Assembly (NCBI GenBank): GCA_942492935.1
Contig: OW818654.1
Span: forward strand, 3,038,001 to 3,102,000
Origin: JANJUO01 sp942492935
GTDB lineage: Bacteria > Bacteroidota > Ignavibacteria > Kapaibacteriales > UBA2268
Direction: 5' to 3'
Length of the DNA stretch: 64,000 nucleotides
Below are positions 56,488 through 64,000 of this stretch, piece after piece (the first letter of the stretch is position 1; every line of letters begins with the position of its first letter). The translations under genes were made by a program, and so were the position numbers. The notes under the pieces are model-generated. The model did not search any database and had not been told where the DNA came from. It worked only from the letters and a program-made list of their open reading frames with translations.

Positions 56488-57825
56488 TTATTCAAAAGCT
56501 TTGTATCCAATTGAATTAATTTTATCAATTATTAGTTTTTTATCAATATTACCTTCGTAGTAAACACAATTATCTACCAACGATACATTAACATTTGTTA
56601 TTCCTTCAATTTCAGTTAATGCCTTTTGAACATTATTTACACAATGATTACAAGTCATACCTTCAATTTTAATACTATGAATATTCTTGTTATTGCTCTT
56701 CTTGTTTGAATATTTCTGATGAAATTTTCTAATGTAATTATAAATTAGCAAAGAAGCGAAAATAATTCCGAATACTAACTTTAAATCAAATCCTTCAATA
56801 ATATCTGTATGACAAGCTAATGATTCTCTGTAAGTTTCAATTGTTCCGGTATAGTTAAATATTAAATCAAGCAAAGTACCCATTATTATTGAAGAAACAA
56901 TTATCGTAAGTAAATATATTAAAGTAATCTTTTTTCCGAGGGTTTTGCCAATAATTGCAATACTTGCAGCATTTGTTGCGGGTCCAGTTGCCAGAAATAC
57001 AAATGCAACACCAGGACTAAATCCTTTAGCAATTAATATCAATGCAATTGGAATAGAAGCTGTTGCACAAACATACATTGGAATTCCAATAGCCACCATA
57101 ATCAACATTCCTAAAATACCACTGCCAATACCCAAATCAGAAAAGAAACTTTCAGGAATAAAAAAAGCAATTAAACCAGAAATAATTACTCCAACAATGA
57201 ACTGATTTGAGATATCATCTACGAAGTCAATAAAAGCATATTTCAGAGATGGAATAATTCTATTTTTTAATGGTAGATTTGCGATTTCATCATTCTTTTC
57301 ACCACAATTATCATCACAAACAGTATCTTTTTTAATTGATGTTTGTTCGATAATATTGAAATTTATTTGCTTAGGATTTACTTTAGCTTTTGGTTTAATT
57401 TCTTCATTCTCATTCTTTTCAAAGATATTGGCAACTAATCCTCCAATAATTCCCATTATCAAAGCAGCAATTGGTCTGAAAATTGCAAAAATTGGTCCCA
57501 TCAATCCGTAAGTTGCAATTATTGAATCTATACCAGTTTGTGGAGTTGAAATCAGAAACGATAAAGTTGAAGCTTTTGAAGCACCGTTACGGTGCAAATA
57601 TACAGTAGTTGGAACGACACCGCAGGAGCAAAGTGGCAATGGAATTCCAAACAAAGCTGCTTTTAGAATGGATAAAATACTTTTATCGCCTATTTGCTTA
57701 GAAATCAAATCTTTATTTACAAAAATATTTAATAATGCTACAAATGCAAGTCCTAATAATAAATAGGGCGACATTTCAATAAACATCTTAAATATTTCAT
57801 ATAGAATATCATATATATAAGTCAT
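56488..57825 (-). CDS. Metal permease (DUF318/SO_0444-like) with C-terminal HMA domain
   Basis: 445 residues. An inner-membrane permease of the PF03773 group in two halves, with PLCSCGVVPTTVYLHRNGA (Cys66 and Cys68) and STPQTGID in the first half and MYVCATASIPIALILIAKG plus ATGPATNAASIAIIGK in the second. The central loop has further Cys (VCDDNCGEK). A heavy-metal-associated domain (about 382-445) has the GMTCNHC copper/zinc site. The closest known group is the SO_0444-type Cu/Zn efflux transporters. The substrate is inferred. Confidence 0.87.
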   Translation of the reverse strand: MTYIYDILYEIFKMFIEMSPYLLLGLAFVALLNIFVNKDLISKQIGDKSILSILKAALFGIPLPLCSCGVVPTTVYLHRNGASKASTLSFLISTPQTGIDSIIATYGLMGPIFAIFRPIAALIMGIIGGLVANIFEKNENEEIKPKAKVNPKQINFNIIEQTSIKKDTVCDDNCGEKNDEIANLPLKNRIIPSLKYAFIDFVDDISNQFIVGVIISGLIAFFIPESFFSDLGIGSGILGMLIMVAIGIPMYVCATASIPIALILIAKGFSPGVAFVFLATGPATNAASIAIIGKTLGKKITLIYLLTIIVSSIIMGTLLDLIFNYTGTIETYRESLACHTDIIEGFDLKLVFGIIFASLLIYNYIRKFHQKYSNKKSNNKNIHSIKIEGMTCNHCVNNVQKALTEIEGITNVNVSLVDNCVYYEGNIDKKLIIDKINSIGYKAFE

Positions 57826-57991
57826 ATTTCACCGATTTGAATAATATATTTTAAAGTCAAATAAAGTGTAGTAACGTAAATTGTTTTTATTTATTTGCTA
57901 ATTGAATTAGCAAGTTTAAATATGAAATTCTTAATATTTTTGCCTTTTAATACTAAGTTGCGTTCAAAGATTAAAGATATAAATCATTGAA

Positions 57992-58215
57992 AATCCCAAC
58001 GGGATTAAATGTTTGTAACAATAACAAATAAAATATGTAAAGTCCTCCCTTTGGGGAGGATTTAGGTGGGGTTTTCAATTATTCAATCCCGATGGAATTG
58101 CTGGACTTACGGGCATTTTCTTTATTACAATCATGTAATCCCTATCGGGATTTTCAAAGAATTTCTTTTTTTTTATTTTCTAATTGTTACAAATATGCAT
58201 TTTTTTCATTCAAAT
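57992..58215. repeat. Dispersed intergenic repeat, copy B
   Basis: Carries palindromes AATCCCAACGGGATT (57992-58006) and AATCCCTATCGGGATT (58137-58152), the CTCCCTTTGGGGAGG hairpin (58044-58058), GGAATTGCTGGACTTAC and GATTTTCAAAGAATTTCTTT. It shares these with copy A at 4047-4200. It lies in the gap before the mfd 3' end. Nothing else was recognised in 57826-58268. Confidence 0.55.
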
Positions 58216-58268
58216 AACGAAGCAATTTTAAAAATATCAATTCAGCTGAGCAGTTACTTTTATAAATA

Positions 58269-61200
58269 TCAAATATATTCAATAGTTTTCTTTATTCTCC
58301 AAAGTAATTCAACCGCTTGGTCTCTATTTTCAATATATACTTCAAGCAATAATTTTGTTTTTGTTTGTCTTAATTTTGCAATTTCAATTTCATTTATAAA
58401 ATCAACAATAAGTGGGAATGCTTTCTCGTAAAACTCTTTATTACTTTCATTTGGAAGTTCACATACTAATAAATTAGGTTTTAAAATTATTCTGGTAATA
58501 CCTGTTTCTAATGAAGCAATACGTAATTTTACTGCAAAAATCAAATCTTTGGCTTGTTTTGGCATTTTTCCAAATCTATCTTTTATTTCGGACAACAAAA
58601 TTTCAAGTTCATCATTTGTCTTCACTTGATATAATTTCTTATAATACATAAATCTGTCTGTATTATTTTTGATATAATCACTTGGGAATAGTGCATCAGT
58701 ATCAAGTTCGATTGAAACATCATCATTTTTAATAAACAGTGGCTTGTTCTCTTGTCCGTCTGCGAATACATCTGAAAATTCTTCTGATTTCAATTCTATA
58801 ACAGCTTCTTCTAAAATTTTCTGATATAATTCAAATCCAATATCAATAATAAATCCACTCTGTTCGGCACCGAGTAGATTTCCTGCTCCTCGTATTTCCA
58901 TATCTTTCATGGCAAGTTTGAATCCGCTACCAAGGTCGATAAATTCTTCTAATGCTTGTAATCTTTGAACTGCTTTTTGATTGAGCTTTTTATCTGGAGA
59001 TACTATTAAATAGCAATATGCTTGTGTATTACTTCTTCCAACTCTGCCTCTCAGTTGATACAGTTCAGCCAAACCAAAATTATTTGCACGGTTTATCATC
59101 ATAGTATTTGCATTTGGTATATCAATTCCTGACTCAATTATTTTGGTGGATAGCAAAACATCAAATTTTCCAGCAGTGAATTTCTCCATAATTGTTTCAA
59201 GTGTGCTTGGTTTCATTTGTCCATGTGCAATTACAAACCTCAATGTTGGTAGCAATGTTTGAAGATTCATAGCGATTTTATCTAAATCATCAATTTTATC
59301 ACTTACAAAAAATACCTGACCTCCCCTTTCGACTTCTTTGTTGATAGCATTCACAATTGTATCGTTATTCCATTCAATAATTTCAGTATAAACAGGTAAT
59401 CTATTCTTTGGTGGTGTTTCGATTAAACTTAAATCTCTCGCTCCAAGCAAAGAAAAATTAAGTGTTCTTGGTATTGGAGTTGCCGTTAATGTTAATGTAT
59501 CAACTGTTGAACGTAATTGTCTTAACTTCTCTTTAGCTCCGACACCAAATCTATGTTCTTCATCAATAATCAATAAACCCAAATTTTTAAATTCAACATC
59601 TTTGGATAGCAATCTATGTGTTCCAATCAAAATATCCAACGAACCCTGCTTTAAATGAGAAAGTATTTCTGTTTGTTGAGCAGGAGTTCTAAATCTTGAA
59701 ATTGCGTTTATAAGTACAGGATATTTGCTTAATCTATCTTTAAATGACATATAATGTTGTTGTGAAAGTATAGTTGTCGGAACAAGAACAGCAACTTGTT
59801 TCCCTGATTGAACTGCCTTAAATGCGGCTCTTATAGCAACTTCTGTCTTCCCAAATCCAACATCACCACATACTAATCTATCCATAGGCGAAGAAGACTC
59901 CATATCTTTTTTTATTTCGTAAGTTGTACGAGATTGGTCGGGAGTATCTTCATAAGGAAAAGCGGCTTCAAATTCTTTTTGCCAAAGTGTATCTGCAGAA
60001 TAAGCGAAACCTTTCAATGTCTTTCTTTGAGCATAAAGAGTAATTAATTCTCTTGCAATATCTTTAAGTTTCTTCTTTGTTTTTTCTTTCCTGCGACTCC
60101 AATCAGTAGTTCCAAGTTTGCTAAGAACTGGTGCTGAATTTTCATTTGCCGAATATTTGGTAATCTTTTGAATATAATTTAAAGAAACATAAAGCAAATC
60201 GTTGCCAGCAAACAAAATTCTCACACAATCTTGCTGACTACCTCCCATTGTTACCGTTTGAAAACCATCAAATTTGCCTATTCCTTTATCTTCATGAACA
60301 ACATAATCACCAATTTTCAATTCTTTTAATTCATTAATTGTAATAGATGCAGCTTTTACACTTTTTTTAGAATCTCTCGAACGCCTATGCTCAAAAATTT
60401 GATGTTCAGTAAAATATGCAAAATTCAATTCATCTGAAACAAATCCTGATGAAAGTGTTTCCTCTAAAAACTTAACTGATTTTAATAATGTCTGTTTATC
60501 TGCAATAACAATACTCGTTTCAGTAATTTCATTATTTTCAATTTCTTGTGAAGTTTCAATTATTTCTTTTAATCTGTTAGAATGAATTTTACCATCTGCT
60601 CCGAGATATAAACTATAATTTTGAAAGGCAAGTTTACTTATTTCATAAATAAAACTTTTTACAGAAGCATTAAATACAGGTTGAGAAGCGGAATGAATAG
60701 AAATATCAGATTTGGTCAATGGATTAATTACTAATGATTTATATTCATCTAATTTTTCAATGAAATAATTATCTAATTCAAGTGTTTCGGGAGTATCAGT
60801 TATACAAATACAATTCGCATTTAAATAATCAAAAATATCAGATTCTAATTTATTTGCAGATGAATCAAATAAGTTGGCGATAAAATTCACATCTTTATGC
60901 TCACGAATACTGCGTTGAGATAACGGGTCGAATTCTCTGATAGATTCAATTTCATCGCCCCAAAACTCAATTCTAAGAGGATTATCCCAACCAATCGGGA
61001 AAATATCCACAATACCACCACGAATTGCAATATCTCCCTGTGAAAAAACATATTCTCTTCTGTCAAACCCATTTAACATTAATTCAGTTGTAAATTGCTC
61101 GAAATTATAAACTTCGCCTATTTTTACTGTTTTATTATTGCTATTTAATGTTGCAGGTTGTGGCATTTCCATTTTGAATATATCTGGTGTTACAATAGCA

Positions 61201-61568
61201 ATGCCATTATTATGATTCAAACTTTTACCAAGTCCATCTAACAGCCAGCCAAGATGGTCTTCCGAATTATCCAAAGACACTTTCAATGTTTTCTGTGGCT
61301 TTACGAGTAAAGAAATTAGATTTTCATCAATTAAAAGCTTTAAATCGTGGTACCACTCTTCAGAAGCATCGAAATCTTTTGTAATTATCAAATAAGGATT
61401 TGGCAATTCCTGAAATAATTTCGCTACAGTCAAAGATTTTAATGAACCAGCTAAATATTTGATAGAAACTTTGCTTGAAGTAGAAAGTAAATCTTTTATA
61501 TTATTTACATATTTTAACTTATTTAATAATTTAGATAAATCTCTTGTTAGTGTTTTCAAATTTTCCAA
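58269..61568 (-). CDS. mfd: Transcription-repair coupling factor Mfd
   Basis: 1099 residues. Displaces stalled RNA polymerase and recruits UvrA. UvrB-like N-terminal modules (FDRREYVFSQGDIAIRGGIV, PIGWDNPLRIEFWGDEIES) are followed by the RNAP-interacting domain (GDYVVHEDKGIGKFDGF), then the RecG-like translocase with Walker A VCGDVGFGKTEVAIRAAFKA, DEEH box LLIIDEEHRFGVGAKEKL, TATPIPRTLNFSLLG and QLRGRVGRSNTQAYCYL. A C-terminal TRCF domain ends the protein. No ATG precedes the conserved part; TTG at 61568 is the likely start. Head-to-head with the carbonic anhydrase gene. Confidence 0.96.
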   Translation of the reverse strand: MENLKTLTRDLSKLLNKLKYVNNIKDLLSTSSKVSIKYLAGSLKSLTVAKLFQELPNPYLIITKDFDASEEWYHDLKLLIDENLISLLVKPQKTLKVSLDNSEDHLGWLLDGLGKSLNHNNGIAIVTPDIFKMEMPQPATLNSNNKTVKIGEVYNFEQFTTELMLNGFDRREYVFSQGDIAIRGGIVDIFPIGWDNPLRIEFWGDEIESIREFDPLSQRSIREHKDVNFIANLFDSSANKLESDIFDYLNANCICITDTPETLELDNYFIEKLDEYKSLVINPLTKSDISIHSASQPVFNASVKSFIYEISKLAFQNYSLYLGADGKIHSNRLKEIIETSQEIENNEITETSIVIADKQTLLKSVKFLEETLSSGFVSDELNFAYFTEHQIFEHRRSRDSKKSVKAASITINELKELKIGDYVVHEDKGIGKFDGFQTVTMGGSQQDCVRILFAGNDLLYVSLNYIQKITKYSANENSAPVLSKLGTTDWSRRKEKTKKKLKDIARELITLYAQRKTLKGFAYSADTLWQKEFEAAFPYEDTPDQSRTTYEIKKDMESSSPMDRLVCGDVGFGKTEVAIRAAFKAVQSGKQVAVLVPTTILSQQHYMSFKDRLSKYPVLINAISRFRTPAQQTEILSHLKQGSLDILIGTHRLLSKDVEFKNLGLLIIDEEHRFGVGAKEKLRQLRSTVDTLTLTATPIPRTLNFSLLGARDLSLIETPPKNRLPVYTEIIEWNNDTIVNAINKEVERGGQVFFVSDKIDDLDKIAMNLQTLLPTLRFVIAHGQMKPSTLETIMEKFTAGKFDVLLSTKIIESGIDIPNANTMMINRANNFGLAELYQLRGRVGRSNTQAYCYLIVSPDKKLNQKAVQRLQALEEFIDLGSGFKLAMKDMEIRGAGNLLGAEQSGFIIDIGFELYQKILEEAVIELKSEEFSDVFADGQENKPLFIKNDDVSIELDTDALFPSDYIKNNTDRFMYYKKLYQVKTNDELEILLSEIKDRFGKMPKQAKDLIFAVKLRIASLETGITRIILKPNLLVCELPNESNKEFYEKAFPLIVDFINEIEIAKLRQTKTKLLLEVYIENRDQAVELLWRIKKTIEYI

Positions 61569-61788
61569 CCGTAATTCATTGTTATAATTGCTTTTTTTTT
61601 AAATTCAAACTTAATAAATTTTTTTGAAATATAATTATTAAACTAACAGTAAGAATTTAAATTCATTTTCAATAATTACGTATTGCATAAAAGCAAAGTA
61701 AATATTCCAAAAAAAATATAAATTCATTATATCAATATGAAATAATTTTGTAATTTTACAAGATTGTAAATTAAAAAATGGAGAAAAT

Positions 61789-62628
61789 ATGAAACTGTTA
61801 TTAGCAACATTATTACTAATGTATTCGTTATCTGAATTGTACTCGATTAGTCCAGAGGTAGCTCTCCAAAAACTTAAAGATGGAAATGCAAGATTTGTTT
61901 CAGGTCAATCACTTCACCCAAATATAAATCAAGAACGGCTTAAATATACTGCATCGGAAGGACAAACACCTTTTGCTACTATTTTGGCTTGTTCTGATTC
62001 GCGTTCACCTGTCGAAATACTATTTGACCAAGGAGTAGGTGATTTATTTGTAATAAAAGTTGCAGGTAATGTTGCTGATGTTGATGAAATTGCCACTATT
62101 GAATATGGTACAAATCACTTATTTACTCCAATTCTTGTTGTTCTTGGACATTCAAAATGTGGTGCAGTAACTGCAGTAGCAACAAATGCTGAATTACACG
62201 GACATTTACCCAAACTCGTAGATAATATTCAACCTGCACTTGAAAAAGCAAAGAATGAAAATCCTGACAAGCATGATAAAGATTTAGTAGATGCTACAAT
62301 TAAAGCTAATACTTACCAAGCAATATCAGATATTTTAACAAAAAGCCCAATTGTTAGTAAGTTAGTTTTAGAAGGTAAATTAAAAATAGTTGGTGCAATT
62401 TATAATATTGAATCAGGTATTGTTGATTGGCTTGGGGCGCATCCCGATGAAATGATTCTTGCTAAATCCGCAAAAGACGAACACCATACTACCGAAGTTC
62501 ACAATGAATCCTTTTTTACTTCGACTAATTTCATTTTCATGGGAATATTTATTTTTATTGTAAGTTTAATTGCAACATTAATTATTATATTATTCATTAG
62601 AAATAGAAGAACAGACGATTTGGAGTGA
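61789..62628 (+). CDS. Membrane-anchored beta-carbonic anhydrase
   Basis: 279 residues. Converts CO2 and bicarbonate. Zinc site Cys68, Asp70, Arg72 (ILACSDSRSPVEILFDQGVG), His121 and Cys124 (VVLGHSKCGAVTAV), with KVAGNVADVDEIATIEYG between. A signal peptide (about 1-18) and a C-terminal membrane helix (about 247-269) followed by RNRRTDD place the enzyme outside the inner membrane with a cytoplasmic tail. Most beta-CAs are cytoplasmic, so this topology suits periplasmic CO2 handling. GGAG lies 7 bases before the ATG. A TAATTTTG match to the -7 box (61743-61750) is weak. Confidence 0.92.
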   Translation: MKLLLATLLLMYSLSELYSISPEVALQKLKDGNARFVSGQSLHPNINQERLKYTASEGQTPFATILACSDSRSPVEILFDQGVGDLFVIKVAGNVADVDEIATIEYGTNHLFTPILVVLGHSKCGAVTAVATNAELHGHLPKLVDNIQPALEKAKNENPDKHDKDLVDATIKANTYQAISDILTKSPIVSKLVLEGKLKIVGAIYNIESGIVDWLGAHPDEMILAKSAKDEHHTTEVHNESFFTSTNFIFMGIFIFIVSLIATLIIILFIRNRRTDDLE

Positions 62629-62821
62629 GTGAAAAGTACTCAATAAAATTACTTTTGCATTAGGATGTTGAAATTGAGTTCAATAGTAATAACTATTGAT
62701 TCTTACTTTATAATTCCTAAGTGTATTATTGAGTTATGGTTCAAATATTCAACTATTCTAAGTACCAAATATTAATTTAGTTTTGCAATATTCAAAGCAT
62801 TCAATTCAAAAAAATCACTAA

Positions 62822-62854
62822 ACCCTTCCGAAAGTTCCAAACTTTCGGAAGGGT
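62822..62854. terminator. Hairpin between convergent genes
   Basis: A perfect 14-bp stem (ACCCTTCCGAAAGT with ACTTTCGGAAGGGT), 5-base loop. On the minus strand a T run follows a few bases later. It lies between the carbonic anhydrase (+) and LRR (-) genes and may end the carbonic anhydrase message or be a palindromic repeat. Nothing else is seen in 62629-62875. Confidence 0.5.
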
Positions 62855-62875
62855 ATCTTCTCCCAGAAAAAAATA

Positions 62876-62903
62876 AAGGCTGTAATCTTTCGATTACAAC
62901 CTT
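62876..62903 (-). terminator. Intrinsic terminator of the LRR gene
   Basis: The stem AAGGCTGTAATC/GATTACAACCTT (one mismatch) with a TTTC loop is followed on the minus strand by TTTATTTTTTT. It lies 32 bases after the LRR gene stop. Confidence 0.75.
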
Positions 62904-62934
62904 GTGATGAGGATAATACTATTTTTTGTTAAAA

Positions 62935-63756
62935 CTAATCCTCGCTATCGTCATCTATAATTATTTTCTTAGCAGGCATCAATCTATACATATCAACAAG
63001 TTGTTTAATAGAAAACTCGTTACCTTTAAGATTTAATAATTCAAGAGATTTCATTTTATAAATACATTCAGGAAGTTTTGTAAATGAATTATTTTGTAAT
63101 TCAAGCACAGTAAGATTTTTCAGCATACAAATATCTTCTGGAAGTTGTGATAGTTCGTTGTTTGAAAGAATCAATACTTCCAAATTTCTGAAATTGCCAA
63201 TTGAAGAAGGAAGTGTGGTTAAATCTTGGTCGTCTAAATCAAGTACATAAACATTGTCTGGATTGGCATTTGCATCACGGAGATTATTATAAACAAAGTT
63301 TTTGAACTGCTTTTCGGTATCTTTGAAATTGTTTGAATCAGTCAAATCTAACCCTGCCACAGCTGAAACGGCATCTTTTTGAATTTCATTCATTTCATTG
63401 CTAATTTTTTCAATTACAGATTTAATTGCAGCTGGACTTCCATCTTTTTGATTGACAGATTTTGCAAATAATTCCAAAGCATCAAGGAAATTTTTCATTG
63501 CTTCAGCTTTCATTGAAATATCACGATAAAAATATCCAAGATATTCATTCGAAACAGCTTGCCAATATATAGAATTATTCTTGACTGCAATTTTTTTGCC
63601 TTCATTTATATAATGACCAGCTTTATCGAATAACTTTGCTTCTCTATAAGTGTTACCTAATTTCAAATATCTTATTCCCAATTCAAGATTATCTTTTTGA
63701 CTATATACAGGGAATAGAAAAGCTAACATCAATATAATAAATAATAATTTTTTCAT
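62935..63756 (-). CDS. Secreted TPR/leucine-rich-repeat protein
   Basis: 273 residues with a signal peptide (about 1-19, ending VYSQ). Residues about 25-110 are helical TPR-like repeats (LGIRYLKLGNTYREAKLFDK, WQAVSNEYLGYFYRDISMKA). Residues about 170-260 are four leucine-rich repeats: VYVLDLDDQDLTTLPSSIGN, FRNLEVLILSNNELSQLP, LKNLTVLELQNNSFTKLP and MKSLELLNLKGNEFS. It probably binds another protein in the periplasm or at the surface; no enzymatic motif is visible. The tail is acidic (IIIDDDSED). It lies 15 bases after the partial gene at the window edge. Confidence 0.8.
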   Translation of the reverse strand: MKKLLFIILMLAFLFPVYSQKDNLELGIRYLKLGNTYREAKLFDKAGHYINEGKKIAVKNNSIYWQAVSNEYLGYFYRDISMKAEAMKNFLDALELFAKSVNQKDGSPAAIKSVIEKISNEMNEIQKDAVSAVAGLDLTDSNNFKDTEKQFKNFVYNNLRDANANPDNVYVLDLDDQDLTTLPSSIGNFRNLEVLILSNNELSQLPEDICMLKNLTVLELQNNSFTKLPECIYKMKSLELLNLKGNEFSIKQLVDMYRLMPAKKIIIDDDSED

Positions 63757-63771
63757 TGTTCTAACCTTTGA

Positions 63772-64000
63772 TTATTGAATTGGAATCCACCAAAAACACA
63801 TTCTTAAACCTAAACTAAGTGCAGAAAGACTATTTTCAGCGACTATTGATTTGTTATTTGGAGTATTAAATCCGAAAGAATTATTAGGGAAATATACAGA
63901 ATATGCAATATATGCTTCTAATGGATAGAATTTTGTATATTTGCGGAGGTTCAATTCAAATCTTAAATTTCCGCCTTTCCAATCGCTTCTAATTTGTTCT
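63772..64000 (-). CDS. Partial outer-membrane beta-barrel-like protein (C-terminal end)
   Basis: The frame is open to the window edge, so only the last about 75 residues are seen. They read WKGGNLRFELNLRKYTKFYP, LEAYIAYSVYFPNN and ALSLGLRMCFWWIPIQ, with alternating polar and hydrophobic residues like outer-membrane barrel strands. The true start lies beyond base 64000. It is followed closely by the LRR gene on the same strand, so the two are probably one operon. The family is unknown. Confidence 0.55.
   Translation of the reverse strand, partial: EQIRSDWKGGNLRFELNLRKYTKFYPLEAYIAYSVYFPNNSFGFNTPNNKSIVAENSLSALSLGLRMCFWWIPIQ

Noticed and set aside
58066..58431. Open frame of 121 codons overlapping the mfd 3' end
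   Set aside because: Half is dispersed repeat and half is antisense to mfd.

Overview
The window is AT-rich and comes from a Gram-negative bacterium of the Bacteroidota/Chlorobiota (FCB) group, most like Ignavibacteria or Kapabacteria. Evidence: two proteins carry type IX secretion (T9SS) type A C-terminal sorting domains, there are outer-membrane beta-barrel and lipoprotein genes, and many secreted proteins have short signal peptides ending in AQ or SQ. The lineage is inferred from gene content only. I saw no rRNA, tRNA or CRISPR array.

Region 1 (1-4386) looks like an accessory, plasmid- or ICE-like remnant. It has a decayed copy of a DUF3102-type gene, a helically phased 10-bp repeat array, an unknown 270-aa protein, an excisionase-like HTH protein, the intact DUF3102-type coiled-coil gene and a small unknown gene. 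Region 2 (4387-7250) is a ClC chloride channel/antiporter overlapping truA.

Region 3 (7541-31791) dominates the window: two loci, on opposite strands around rho, encode very large repetitive secreted proteins. They share one N-terminal head domain of about 110-120 residues but carry different shafts: about 30 copies of a 71-aa repeat, 17-aa repeats, 12 copies of a 41-aa repeat followed by 14-aa YadA-head-like repeats, and MORN-like text. Three end in a peptidase S74 intramolecular chaperone domain like that of phage tail fibres, with its Ser/Lys pair intact. One is split by a +1 frameshift at a T5G4 run. Each locus also has a small secreted companion. I read this as a modular surface-fibre system.

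Region 4 (32028-38569) has a porin-like barrel with a soluble PAS histidine kinase, then an operon of ECF sigma factor, an anti-sigma-like protein fused to a predicted outer-membrane beta-barrel, and a lipoprotein. A 136-bp tandem array of palindromes follows it. The sigma/barrel operon is the most unusual signalling candidate in the window.

Region 5 (39091-64000) is mostly housekeeping: murD-ftsW, def, a Cys-rich DUF5714-like protein, a crotonase, a phosphodiester glycosidase-like protein, HMG-CoA lyase, a secreted PNGase F homologue with a T9SS tail, an acyl-CoA synthetase, rpsA, a small exosortase-like protein with a membrane partner, a MITE, infC with a TTG start, a metal permease with an HMA domain, mfd, an anchored beta-carbonic anhydrase, and a leucine-rich-repeat protein. 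Palindromic REP-like modules recur in several intergenic regions.
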